From Bacillota bacterium (GTDB lineage: Bacteria > Bacillota > Clostridia > Lachnospirales > Lachnospiraceae), in the NCBI GenBank assembly GCA_023387635.1, contig JAEWHU010000061.1:1-14870 (forward strand): a stretch of 14,870 nucleotides of DNA. Direction: 5' to 3'. The notes beneath the pieces were generated by a model. The model was not told the origin of the DNA. It saw only the letters and a program-made list of their open reading frames with translations, and made no database searches. A program made the position numbers and the translations under genes. Positions 6,667 through 14,681 of the stretch are shown piece after piece. Every line of letters starts with the position of its first letter. Positions within the stretch are counted from its first letter, which is position 1.

Positions 6667-8652
6667 TTATTCCATATCATGAAGCTGTTTCTTTAACTCC
6701 AATAAATTATCTCTAAGTTCTGCTGCAACTTCAAAGTTAAGTTCTGCTGCAGCTGTATGCATATCTTTCGTAACTTTCTTAATAACTGCTTCTAATTCCT
6801 TCTTACTCATGGATTCTGGATCTTTATCCATCTTATAGAAGTCCTTACCTGCTTTCTTAGAAATACTTATTAATTCCCTTACTTTCTTACTTATAGTAGT
6901 GGGAGTTATTCCATTGGCCTCATTATAAGCATTTTGAATTTCTCTTCTTCTATTGGTCTCATAGATAGCCTTTTGCATAGAATCGGTCATCTTATCGGCA
7001 TACATAATAACTCTACCCTCTGAATTACGAGCAGCTCGTCCAATGGTTTGTATTAATGAAGTTTCGGAACGTAAAAATCCCTCTTTATCTGCATCTAATA
7101 TAGCTACTAGCGTTATCTCAGGTATATCAAGACCTTCTCGCAATAAGTTAATTCCTACAAGCACGTCAAATACATCAAGACGCATATCTCTAATTATCTC
7201 GGAACGCTCTAAAGTATCAATATCAGAATGTAAGTACTTCACACGAATACCGACTTCTCTCATATAGGCAGTTAATTCTTCTGCCATCCGTTTCGTTAAC
7301 GTTGTAACAAGTATTTTATTCTTTTTAGCAACTTCTTTATTAACTTCACTAATCAGATCATCAATTTGTCCAGCTACCGGACGTACAAATACTTCTGGAT
7401 CAAGTAGTCCTGTTGGCCTTATAATCTGTTCCGTTCTAAGAAGTTCGTGTTCTCTTTCATATACATTGGGTGTTGCTGATACAAAGAGCATTTGATTTAT
7501 CTTACTTTCAAATTCACCAAAATTAAGAGGTCTATTATCCTTAGCAGAAGGTAAACGAAAACCATAGTCTACAAGTGTTGATTTTCTAGCTTGATCCCCT
7601 GCATACATACCACGTACTTGAGGTATGGTAATATGGGATTCATCCACAATAATTAAAAAATCATCTGGAAAGTAATCAATCAAAGTATGGGGTGTACTTC
7701 CTGGTTCTAAACCTGACAAATGCCTTGAATAGTTTTCAACACCAGAACAAAAACCAGTTTCTCTTAGCATTTCAATATCAAAATTAGTTCGCTCAGCAAT
7801 TCGTTGTGCTTCTAATAGTTTGTCTTCACTTTTAAAGTAACGTACTCTTTCTTCTAGTTCTGCTTCTATTGTTTTAATCGCTGCCTCTATTCGTTCTTTT
7901 GATACTGCATAATGAGACGCTGGAAATATTGCTGCATGTTCTAAGCTGTACTTAATCTCACCAGTTAAAACATCAATTTCTGTAATTCTATCTATCTCAT
8001 CCCCAAAGAATTCAACCCTTATTGCTTTATCATCTGCATTAATTGGAAAAATTTCAACTACATCACCTTGTACACGAAATGTACCACGTTTAAAATCCAT
8101 ATTATTTCTAGTATACTGTAAGTCTACTAATTTTCTTAACATTTCATCTCTATCTTTAATCATACCTGGTCTTAAAGAGATAACCATATCTTGATAATCA
8201 ATTGGATCTCCTAAACCATAAATACAAGAAACACTTGCTACGATTATTACATCTCTTCTTTCTGATAGAGCCGCTGTAGCAGAATGTCGTAGCTTATCTA
8301 TTTCATCATTAATAGCTGAATCCTTTTCAATATAAGTATCTGACGAAGGTACATATGCTTCTGGTTGATAATAATCGTAATAACTTACGAAATACTCAAC
8401 TGCATTCTCAGGAAAAAATTCTTTAAATTCCCCGTATAATTGGGCAGCTAATGTTTTATTATGTGCAATAATAAGAGTCGGCCTATTCAGTTCCTGTATT
8501 ACATTAGCCATGGTAAATGTTTTACCTGAACCAGTTACACCAAGAAGGGTTTGAAACTGATTTCCCTCTTTAAAGCCTTCTACTAAGGCTTTAATTGCAT
8601 CTGGCTGGTCTCCAGTTGGACTAAATTCTGAAACTAACTTAAAATCCTTCAT
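6667..8652 (-). CDS. uvrB: Excinuclease ABC subunit B (UvrB)
   Basis: UvrB is the helicase-like core of nucleotide excision repair: it is loaded by UvrA, verifies damage and recruits UvrC. The 661 residues are the standard length. Visible elements are Walker A GVTGSGKT (38-45), the strand-clamping beta-hairpin start YYDYYQPEAY (91-100), DESH Walker B (337-340), motif V/VI including QTIGRAARN (535-543), and the C-terminal UVR helical hairpin that binds UvrA and UvrC (about 620-657). The ATG is preceded by AAAGGA with about 7 bases of spacing. It begins the uvrBA unit, with a promoter at 8737-8765 and a LexA-like box beside it. Confidence 0.98.
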   Translation of the reverse strand: MKDFKLVSEFSPTGDQPDAIKALVEGFKEGNQFQTLLGVTGSGKTFTMANVIQELNRPTLIIAHNKTLAAQLYGEFKEFFPENAVEYFVSYYDYYQPEAYVPSSDTYIEKDSAINDEIDKLRHSATAALSERRDVIIVASVSCIYGLGDPIDYQDMVISLRPGMIKDRDEMLRKLVDLQYTRNNMDFKRGTFRVQGDVVEIFPINADDKAIRVEFFGDEIDRITEIDVLTGEIKYSLEHAAIFPASHYAVSKERIEAAIKTIEAELEERVRYFKSEDKLLEAQRIAERTNFDIEMLRETGFCSGVENYSRHLSGLEPGSTPHTLIDYFPDDFLIIVDESHITIPQVRGMYAGDQARKSTLVDYGFRLPSAKDNRPLNFGEFESKINQMLFVSATPNVYEREHELLRTEQIIRPTGLLDPEVFVRPVAGQIDDLISEVNKEVAKKNKILVTTLTKRMAEELTAYMREVGIRVKYLHSDIDTLERSEIIRDMRLDVFDVLVGINLLREGLDIPEITLVAILDADKEGFLRSETSLIQTIGRAARNSEGRVIMYADKMTDSMQKAIYETNRRREIQNAYNEANGITPTTISKKVRELISISKKAGKDFYKMDKDPESMSKKELEAVIKKVTKDMHTAAAELNFEVAAELRDNLLELKKQLHDME

Positions 8653-8736
8653 TCATTATCCTTTCTCCAAAGAATGGAATAACATTTATATATCTATTAT
8701 AACTTATTTCATTATGTTAATACTTATTTGCTTGTC

Positions 8737-8765
8737 ATTATATCATATTACTTTTCCATTTACAA
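8737..8765 (-). promoter_or_regulatory. uvrB: Probable promoter of uvrBA
   Basis: The minus strand reads TTGTAA (8765-8760), 17 bases, then a perfect TATAAT (8742-8737). The predicted leader is about 80 bases. The palindrome ACAATATATTGT overlaps the -35 box. Confidence 0.6.
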
Positions 8766-8775
8766 TATATTGTTC

Positions 8776-8787
8776 GAATGTTTGTTC
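8776..8787. promoter_or_regulatory. Possible LexA (SOS) box upstream of uvrBA
   Basis: GAATGTTTGTTC has one change from the Gram-positive LexA core GAAC-N4-GTTC; on the other strand it reads GAACAAACATTC. It lies 11 bases upstream of the predicted -35 box. SOS control of uvrBA is well known in Firmicutes, which makes the match more believable, but one short imperfect site could be chance. Confidence 0.45.
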
Positions 8788-8811
8788 TTGTTATGATGTG
8801 TTTTTTTCAGT

Positions 8812-8858
8812 AAAAAATAAAGATAAAAGGCAGTATAAATTACCACCTCTTATCTTTA
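8812..8858 (-). terminator. Rho-independent terminator after the S41 protease gene
   Basis: Arms 8818-8830 and 8846-8858 form a 13-bp stem on the minus-strand RNA with a single G-U pair and a 15-base loop. A TTTTTT tract (8817-8812) follows. It lies about 75 bases after the protease stop codon and marks the end of the ftsEX-hydrolase-protease cluster. Confidence 0.8.
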
Positions 8859-8932
8859 TAAAGCTTTATGCCCCTAGACATAATCAAATACTTAGATTTA
8901 AATTATGTTCTATTGTACTCATTTATTATTTT

Positions 8933-10195
8933 CTATTTCTTAACTTTTTCATTGATAATTTCAATCGCTTTTAGTAATTGATTATCCTTATCTTTATCAA
9001 TAACAACCTGTTGCTTTAATGATTCATCTAACTCAACCTTAACATCAGGTTCAATACCTAAGCCATGAATATTTCTACCATTTGGAGTAAAGTACTTTGA
9101 TACGGTAACTTTTATTGCAGTTCCATCTTCTTTTAAAGGAATAATTGACTGTACAATTCCCTTACCATAACTTGTTGTACCAACGATAGTTCCAATTTTG
9201 TAATCTTGTATTGCTCCTGCAAAGATCTCTGAAGCACTAGCACTATTACCATTTATCAGTACAGCTAGTGGTTTATCAAACTTCTCCTTACCAGAAGATT
9301 CTATTTCCTCACGATTTCCATATTTATCTTCCGTGTATACAATTAGTCCTTCTGGTAGCATTCGATCTAACATATCTGCTACTACATCTAATCTACCACC
9401 TGGATTATCTCTAACGTCAACAATTAAACCAACTTGACCTTGCTTATTTAAATCATCAATTGCATTTCGAAATTGCTTTGCAGTAACTTCGTCAAATTCA
9501 GTTATAGATATATATCCAATTTTTCCTTCTAGCATTTCATATTCAATGGTAGGTACTTCAATAACTCTTCGTTCGATGTTAAAAGTCATTGGTTCCGTTA
9601 CACCTTCACGAATTATTTCTACGTTTACGGTTGTTCCTTCTTCACCTTTAATTCGACTTACTATTTCTGTTAAATCCAGTCCTGTCACTTCTTCTCCAGA
9701 TACTTTATATAGTATGTCTCCTGGTAACAATCCCGCTTCATATGCTGGACCATTTACAAATGGCTTTACAATGGATGCGACTCCTGTAGTAATGTTTTGA
9801 GTTACGGTTGCACCAATACCACAGTATACTCCATTGGAAGACTCCATAAGTGCTGTGTATTCTTTTGCAGTATAATAAGTAGAATAAGGATCTCCTAAAC
9901 TTGCTAACATCCCTTTATAAATACCATCTGCAAATTTACTCTTATCTACCTCTTCCATATAATACTTATCAATAAGTGCTTCTAATTTATTAACTTTTCT
10001 CATTATTTCTTGTGTAGGTATTGTATTTTCTGCTGCTTCAATTCTGTTGTTATTTTGCCCGCTATTCTCTGTACTGTTTATATAGCCATCGTTATTACCA
10101 ATAACATCTTTCGTATATATAGAAAAACAAATGGTGGCAATAACTAAAGCACCTGCTAACCCTGAAAAAAATCCTGCTAAGAATTTATTTTTCAC
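8933..10195 (-). CDS. S41 carboxy-terminal processing protease (Ctp family)
   Basis: Ctp enzymes are envelope-anchored serine proteases that cleave proteins near the C-terminus. The product has 420 residues: a signal-anchor helix at about 5-27, a low-complexity N/S/T linker (about 33-60), a PDZ domain (about 115-205, with CGIGATV and PGDIL motifs) and the S41 core. Catalytic Ser320 (in NSASASE), Lys345 (SYGKG) and Gln349 keep the Ser+25=Lys, Lys+4=Gln spacing of CtpB and Tsp. DNPGG (263-267) is also conserved. The start is GTG, preceded by GGTGA. It follows the M23 hydrolase by 64 bases and ends the cluster. The B. subtilis counterpart by position is ctpB next to ftsEX. The target is unknown; the adjacent hydrolase is a reasonable candidate. 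Confidence 0.93.
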   Translation of the reverse strand: MKNKFLAGFFSGLAGALVIATICFSIYTKDVIGNNDGYINSTENSGQNNNRIEAAENTIPTQEIMRKVNKLEALIDKYYMEEVDKSKFADGIYKGMLASLGDPYSTYYTAKEYTALMESSNGVYCGIGATVTQNITTGVASIVKPFVNGPAYEAGLLPGDILYKVSGEEVTGLDLTEIVSRIKGEEGTTVNVEIIREGVTEPMTFNIERRVIEVPTIEYEMLEGKIGYISITEFDEVTAKQFRNAIDDLNKQGQVGLIVDVRDNPGGRLDVVADMLDRMLPEGLIVYTEDKYGNREEIESSGKEKFDKPLAVLINGNSASASEIFAGAIQDYKIGTIVGTTSYGKGIVQSIIPLKEDGTAIKVTVSKYFTPNGRNIHGLGIEPDVKVELDESLKQQVVIDKDKDNQLLKAIEIINEKVKK

Positions 10196-10215
10196 TTACT
10201 TCACCAAGCCTTTCT

Positions 10216-10250
10216 AGAAGTTATCACTACAATAGCAATGTAATACTTCT
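10216..10250 (-). other. Stem-loop between the M23 hydrolase and protease genes
   Basis: AGAAGT (10216-10221) pairs with ACTTCT (10245-10250), and the pairing continues inward for about five more pairs with one bulge. No U-tract follows, so read-through into the protease gene is expected. It may stabilise or process the transcript. Confidence 0.45.
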
Positions 10251-10259
10251 AAGCAATTT

Positions 10260-11621
10260 CTAATAACTCACATATTTTTGTGGATCCACATAACCCCCAT
10301 CAACTAAAACACCAAAGTGAAGATGTGGACCAGTAGACACTCCCGTAGAACCAACCAATGCAATGGTATCTCCTTTATTTACACGATCGCCAACGGATAC
10401 TAATAATTTTGAACAGTGCATATAAACTGTATATTTGCCATCATCATGAGAAAGCATAATGTAATTACCTGCTGCTACTTGATATGTCGAAGTAACTACT
10501 GTACCACTAGCTGCTGCTACTATGGCCGTTCCTGTAGGTGCTCCAATATCTATTCCTTTATGATAGGAACTAGCTCCAGCTGTTGGTCTTTCTCTTCCAC
10601 CAAAAGTAGAAGTAATTCTTCCACTCGCTGGCAATGGCCATATTAAACCGCTACTAGATGTACCTGTATTACTTGAAGATGAATTATCCGAAGAGGAATT
10701 ATTTCCTGAAGAATTGTTTGAAGAGTTATTCTTTTCTTCCTCTAAACGTTTACGTTCTTCTTCTAAACGTTTTGCTTCTGCTTCCGCTTCTGCTTTTTCT
10801 CTTTTCCTACGTTCTTCATCTTCTTTTCTTTGCTTTTCGATTAATTGGTCAATTAAATCTTCCTGTTCTTCAATCTTTGATGTAACATCAGAAGAAACAG
10901 CCATTGTCTCCATAATACTAGTTTCATACTTGACTAATTCTTTATTTTTTTCTTCTGCTAAAAAGGTAACCGTTTCTTGTTCATAATCCAGTTCCTCTTT
11001 TAAATCTTTAAGTGTAGCTAGCTTACTTTCAATGGATAGTTCTTTTTGGGTTATTTCTTCTTTTATTTTAGTGTATTTATCCAATAGACTGTTATCATAT
11101 TCTGTAATCTTAGAAATATACTCTACATGATTTAATACATCGGACAAACTATTTGACTGCAATATAATCTCTAGGTAGCCGCTTTCACCATTCTCATACA
11201 TATATTTAATACGTTTTTTCATAATATCGTATTGACTAGCTTCTGTTATCTTCGCTTCCTCTAAATCTTTTCTTGCAATATCTAATTCTTCTTCTGTACT
11301 TTTAATTTCTGTCTCTAATTCTTGAATTTGAGTTGATAAACTATTTAATTCTTTATCTAGCTTTTCTATATACTTAAGTATATCACTCTTATCCTTTTCT
11401 AATTCCTTTAATTTTTTCTCTGTTTCTACTTTTCTTTGTTCAAGATTCTTTTTTTCTTCTTTTGCTTTATCAATTTCACTAGCATAAGAATGAACAGACA
11501 AGAAACCTACAACAATAACCAAAAAAAGCATTATTATAGTTCCTCGTAATCCTTTTTTCATACCTTGCTTTAAAAAACTGTTTCTTTCAAAAAATATGTA
11601 CTTTTTTAATAAATTCTTCAT
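10260..11621 (-). CDS. Coiled-coil M23 (LytM-type) peptidoglycan hydrolase, EnvC-like
   Basis: This is a probable FtsEX-controlled cell-wall endopeptidase. From the chosen ATG it has 453 residues: a membrane or signal segment (about 24-43, possible cleavage after SYAS), long E/K-rich coiled coils (about 49-262 and 263-297), a Ser/Asn/Gly linker (298-325) and an M23 domain (about 326-453). The zinc and catalytic residues are all present: His354 and Asp358 (HKGID), His402 (YMH), and His433 and His435 (HLH). EnvC of E. coli has the same layout but a degenerate active site, so this protein should cut peptidoglycan itself. The frame extends 30 codons upstream to 11711, but GGGAG lies 7 bases before 11621 and the extension is translated from operator-like repeats, so the shorter start is preferred. 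It has its own promoter over tandem palindromes. Confidence 0.92.
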   Translation of the reverse strand: MKNLLKKYIFFERNSFLKQGMKKGLRGTIIMLFLVIVVGFLSVHSYASEIDKAKEEKKNLEQRKVETEKKLKELEKDKSDILKYIEKLDKELNSLSTQIQELETEIKSTEEELDIARKDLEEAKITEASQYDIMKKRIKYMYENGESGYLEIILQSNSLSDVLNHVEYISKITEYDNSLLDKYTKIKEEITQKELSIESKLATLKDLKEELDYEQETVTFLAEEKNKELVKYETSIMETMAVSSDVTSKIEEQEDLIDQLIEKQRKEDEERRKREKAEAEAEAKRLEEERKRLEEEKNNSSNNSSGNNSSSDNSSSSNTGTSSSGLIWPLPASGRITSTFGGRERPTAGASSYHKGIDIGAPTGTAIVAAASGTVVTSTYQVAAGNYIMLSHDDGKYTVYMHCSKLLVSVGDRVNKGDTIALVGSTGVSTGPHLHFGVLVDGGYVDPQKYVSY

Positions 11622-11644
11622 GATAAACTCCCGTAGTGCGCAAA

Positions 11645-11694
11645 GTGCATACTGCACTTGGTACATATTGTACTTTAGTGCATATTGTACTTTG
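11645..11694 (+). repeat. Three tandem 13-bp palindromes over the M23 promoter
   Basis: Units of 16-17 bases start at 11645, 11661 and 11678 and read GTGCATACTGCACTTG, GTACATATTGTACTTTA and GTGCATATTGTACTTTG. Each contains a palindrome with 5-base arms and 3-base centre (GTGCA-TAC-TGCAC and variants). On the minus strand two units contain TACAAT, one of which is the predicted -10 box. This is the layout of a multi-site operator. Confidence 0.75.
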
Positions 11695-11711
11695 GCACAC
11701 ATTAAAATCAA
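11684..11711 (-). promoter_or_regulatory. Probable promoter of the M23 hydrolase gene
   Basis: The minus strand reads TTGATT (11711-11706), 16 bases, then TACAAT (11689-11684). The -10 box lies inside the third palindrome and the other two lie in the predicted leader, so a bound regulator would be expected to repress. Confidence 0.5.
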
Positions 11712-11714
11712 GAC

Positions 11715-11733
11715 ATGTGTAACTCTTACACAT
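11715..11733. other. Perfect 8-bp palindrome between ftsX and the M23 gene
   Basis: ATGTGTAA (11715-11722), CTC, then TTACACAT (11726-11733). It can form a tight hairpin just after the ftsX stop, without a clear U-tract, or serve as another protein-binding palindrome next to the -35 box. Confidence 0.5.
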
Positions 11734-11748
11734 TACTCAATCAAGATA

Positions 11749-12660
11749 TTATACTTCTTGTTTTCTTAGATGTTTTCTTACTGTTATAAAACTACCTATA
11801 AAACCGATTCCGATACCAATTAGTAAAGATATAGGAAGAAGGGTGGTGAAAACAGTCTTAATATCAAGGAACGTAAAACTTCTAAATATATTAACATATT
11901 TATTTGTAATATATGATATTAACTTATGATAAATGAAATATAATATGGTGACTGGAAGTAATGAACCTATGATTCCAATTGTTACTCCTTCTACAATAAA
12001 CGGGGCACTAATAAAGGAATCCTTTGCTCCTATTAACTTCATAATTGAGATTTCTTCTTTCCTAACTGCAATTCCCATAGTAACTGTGGTACTAATTAGA
12101 AAAACTGCAACCGCTAATAATATAATTATTATTGCTGCTGATACGTATCCAACTAAGGAACGGAAAGATTTAAAAGTGTCTGCAATTGAATCGGAATGAT
12201 TCACTTGTCTGACCCCTTTAATATTTTCTATGTAGTTTACTAAAGATTGCTGCATGGATACATCGTTTAAATATACTTCTAATGATGCACTATCAACTAA
12301 TGGGTTATCTTCACCAAAAGTTTCAGCTAATTCTTTACTTAAATATTTTTCCTTATAATTATTCCAAGTTTCTTCTGCTGATATATATATAATATTAGAA
12401 ACTTCTGCTCTAACTTTTATTTGGTCACTAATAGAACCTATCTCTTCTTCTGTTGTCCCACTGTTAAAAAAAACCGTTACCCCAACAGAAGTTTCGGCTG
12501 TTTTTATCATATACTGAAAATTAGCTACAACAAAATAAAAAATGCCAAACAAGAAAAGACAAGCTGCTATTGTTCCAACTGAAGCAAGTGAAAACATACG
12601 ATTTCTCTTAATATTTTTCATTCCTTGCTTCATATTATAAAAAAATGTATTAACGCGCAT
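11749..12660 (-). CDS. ftsX: Cell division protein FtsX
   Basis: FtsX is the membrane subunit of FtsEX; its outer loop binds a coiled-coil hydrolase or activator and transmits FtsE ATP hydrolysis. The product has 303 residues from the preferred ATG: cytoplasmic N-terminus, membrane helix 1 (about 24-46), an extracellular domain (about 48-165) and helices 2-4 (about 170-192, 220-246, 268-293). The cytoplasmic loop RKEEISIMKLIGA (200-212) is the family's hallmark contact with FtsE. The ATG at 12660 follows AGGTGG by 9 bases and overlaps the end of ftsE by 11 bases, indicating coupled translation. An upstream GTG/ATG pair (12687, 12684) has no good ribosome-binding site. Confidence 0.96.
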   Translation of the reverse strand: MRVNTFFYNMKQGMKNIKRNRMFSLASVGTIAACLFLFGIFYFVVANFQYMIKTAETSVGVTVFFNSGTTEEEIGSISDQIKVRAEVSNIIYISAEETWNNYKEKYLSKELAETFGEDNPLVDSASLEVYLNDVSMQQSLVNYIENIKGVRQVNHSDSIADTFKSFRSLVGYVSAAIIIILLAVAVFLISTTVTMGIAVRKEEISIMKLIGAKDSFISAPFIVEGVTIGIIGSLLPVTILYFIYHKLISYITNKYVNIFRSFTFLDIKTVFTTLLPISLLIGIGIGFIGSFITVRKHLRKQEV

Positions 12661-13381
12661 GGGTGTATCCACCTTTTTGTTCATCACTTATTAAATTACC
12701 TTTATTCATGGTAATTACTCTTTTTTGCATCTTATTTACTATGTCGCTATTATGTGTAACTACCACTACCGTAGTTCCTCTTTTGTTTATTTCATCAAGT
12801 AATTGCATGATTTCCCATGAATTCTTAGGGTCTAAATTTCCTGTAGGTTCATCTGCTAATAATATACTTGGTTTATTCACCAATGCTCTTGCAAGAGCAA
12901 CCCTTTGTTGCTCACCACCAGATAACTCACTAGGATAAGACTTGTATTTTTCTGCAAGTCCCATTGTTGCTAGAATATTAGGTACTTGTCGTCGAATAAT
13001 TCTTGTTGGTGTTTCAATTACTCTTTGAGCAAAAGCAACATTCTCATATACGTTACGATCCTTTAACAATCTAAAGTTTTGGAATACAATTCCAATCCCT
13101 CTTCTGTATTTTGCAACTTGTCCTCTTCTAAGTCTTGATAAATCCTTAAAATTAACGTATACCTTTCCACTAGTTGGTTCAATCTCCTTAAGCATTAACT
13201 TTATTAAAGTGGACTTACCAGAGCCACTACTACCAACGATAAATACAAACTCGCCCTTTTGTATCTGCAAGTTTATCTTATTTATGGCAAAAACGCCTCT
13301 CTGGTAAGATTTTGATACATTCTCAAATAAAATAACCGGAGTCAAAGGTTCTTTTAGATGTTTATTGATATCATATTGCAT
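12650..13381 (-). CDS. ftsE: Cell division ATP-binding protein FtsE
   Basis: FtsE is the cytosolic ATPase of FtsEX. The 243-residue product has Walker A GSSGSGKS (50-57), Q-loop Gln101, signature LSGGE (153-157), Walker B LLADEP with Asp177-Glu178, D-loop Asp184 and H-loop His210. It carries about 15 extra N-terminal residues before the usual start (VILFENVSKSY). The ATG at 13381 is kept because GGAG lies 8 bases upstream within the 3' end of the preceding regulator gene. Only one base separates it from that gene's stop codon, so regulator, ftsE and ftsX are probably one transcript with coupled translation. Confidence 0.97.
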   Translation of the reverse strand: MQYDINKHLKEPLTPVILFENVSKSYQRGVFAINKINLQIQKGEFVFIVGSSGSGKSTLIKLMLKEIEPTSGKVYVNFKDLSRLRRGQVAKYRRGIGIVFQNFRLLKDRNVYENVAFAQRVIETPTRIIRRQVPNILATMGLAEKYKSYPSELSGGEQQRVALARALVNKPSILLADEPTGNLDPKNSWEIMQLLDEINKRGTTVVVVTHNSDIVNKMQKRVITMNKGNLISDEQKGGYTHAR

Positions 13382-13382
13382 T

Positions 13383-14471
13383 TTAATACTCCAAAGATTC
13401 CATATATTTCATATATTTAACAACCATTAAAGCTATCTTAAATGTAATCGCATCTTCAAATACTCTTAAATCAAGATTAGTGCTCTTTTGCAATTTATCC
13501 AAACGATATACTAATGTATTTCTATGGATATAAAGTTGTCTGGATGTTTCTGAAACATTTAGGCTATTTTCAAAGAATTTATTAATAGTAGTTAAAGTTT
13601 CTTCATCAAATTCATCTGGTGATTTGCCATCAAAGATTTCTTTGATAAACATTTTACATAAAGGCATTGGTAATTGATAAATTAAACGTCCAATTCCAAG
13701 ATTACTATAAGCAACTACATTTCGTCCGCTATAGAATATTTTACCAACATCTAAAGCCATCTTAGCTTCTTTATAAGATCTTGATACATCTTTAATTTCA
13801 TTAATGATTGTACCAAATGCAACATGAACTTTTGTCATTGCTTCTGTATTCAACATATCAAGAATTACTTTAGCAGTTTTATGCATATCTTCATATGTTT
13901 CATTTGCTTTTAGTTCTTTTACTAATATAATATTCTTTTCATCTACAGCTGTAATAAAATCTTTTGTCTTACCAGAAAATAAACCTCTTACCGTTTCAAG
14001 AGCATTCACATCTTTTTCATTCTTAGTTTCGATAATAAATACAACTCTTCTTACATCTGTATCAATATGAAGTTTCTTAGCACGGTTGTATATATCAACA
14101 AGTAACAAGTTGTCTAATAATAAGTTTTTGATAAAGTTATCTTTATCATATCTTTCTTTGTAAGCTACTAGGAGATTTTGAATTTGGAAGGATGCAATTT
14201 TACCTACCATATAAACATCATCACTATCACCTTTCGCTAAAATAACATACTCTAATTGATGTTCGTCAAACACCTTAAAAAATTGATATCCTTGTAGAAC
14301 TTGGCTATCTGCTGGTGATTCAACAAAAGCTAGTACTGCATTCTCATATTCATCTGCATTATTAACGGTTGTGGCAAGAACTTTTCCTTCTGTATCCATA
14401 ACACATATTTCAATACGAGTAATGGACTTAAGCCCTTCAATTGTGTTTTGTAGAATTTGATTCGAAATCAT
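13383..14471 (-). CDS. CdaR/PucR-family transcriptional regulator
   Basis: This is a 362-residue soluble protein. The C-terminal region (about 290-348) fits the PucR-type helix-turn-helix: NVSETSRQLYIHRNTLVYRL, the pattern seen in CdaR, PucR and similar regulators. The middle (about 140-255) resembles the GGDEF-like domain of CdaR proteins without catalytic motifs. The N-terminal 1-110 is predicted to be a sensory domain related to the sugar-diacid recognition fold, but clearly diverged; its ligand is unknown. Start: ATG at 14471, with AAGGAG 8 bases upstream; the GTG three codons earlier overlaps that site and is rejected. It abuts ftsE, so it may control the division-hydrolase genes (inference). 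Its promoter (14590-14619) has a strong inverted repeat beside it. Confidence 0.85.
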   Translation of the reverse strand: MISNQILQNTIEGLKSITRIEICVMDTEGKVLATTVNNADEYENAVLAFVESPADSQVLQGYQFFKVFDEHQLEYVILAKGDSDDVYMVGKIASFQIQNLLVAYKERYDKDNFIKNLLLDNLLLVDIYNRAKKLHIDTDVRRVVFIIETKNEKDVNALETVRGLFSGKTKDFITAVDEKNIILVKELKANETYEDMHKTAKVILDMLNTEAMTKVHVAFGTIINEIKDVSRSYKEAKMALDVGKIFYSGRNVVAYSNLGIGRLIYQLPMPLCKMFIKEIFDGKSPDEFDEETLTTINKFFENSLNVSETSRQLYIHRNTLVYRLDKLQKSTNLDLRVFEDAITFKIALMVVKYMKYMESLEY

Positions 14472-14589
14472 ATAATCCACTCCTTCTGTAATTGGAATTT
14501 TATATTTTTTATAATATTTTATTATACATATTTTAATTTTAACACTCTTTTAGTTGAAAGTAAACATATTTCATTCAATACTTTTGACT

Positions 14590-14619
14590 ATTTTAGTACA
14601 ATAATTAGGAATATGTCAC
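14590..14619 (-). promoter_or_regulatory. Probable promoter of the regulator-ftsE-ftsX operon
   Basis: The minus strand reads GTGACA (14619-14614), 18 bases, then TAAAAT (14595-14590). Each box has one change from consensus. The predicted leader of about 110 bases is very AT-rich. Confidence 0.55.
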
Positions 14620-14621
14620 TT

Positions 14622-14654
14622 TACCATATAGTTTATTCACTAAACTATATGGTA
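14622..14654. promoter_or_regulatory. 14-bp perfect inverted repeat, candidate operator
   Basis: TACCATATAGTTTA (14622-14635) and TAAACTATATGGTA (14641-14654) pair perfectly around TTCAC. It ends 3 bases upstream of the predicted -35 box of the regulator-ftsEX operon, the usual position for an activator site. No U-tract follows on either strand, so it is unlikely to be a simple terminator. Confidence 0.65.
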
Positions 14655-14681
14655 TATTATTGTATGGACATAAAAATAAAC

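Noticed and set aside
8714..8974. 86-codon plus-strand open frame downstream of the S41 gene
   Set aside because: It runs through the uvrB promoter and the protease terminator, has no ribosome-binding site and shows no family features.
11645..11694. WalR binding box
   Set aside because: TGTAC motifs recur every 17 bases and as palindromes, not as direct repeats separated by 5 bases.
11622..11711. 30-codon N-terminal extension of the M23 hydrolase
   Set aside because: The codons come from the tandem palindromes (repeated VQYAL), whereas ATG at 11621 has a good SD and is followed by a signal-anchor segment.
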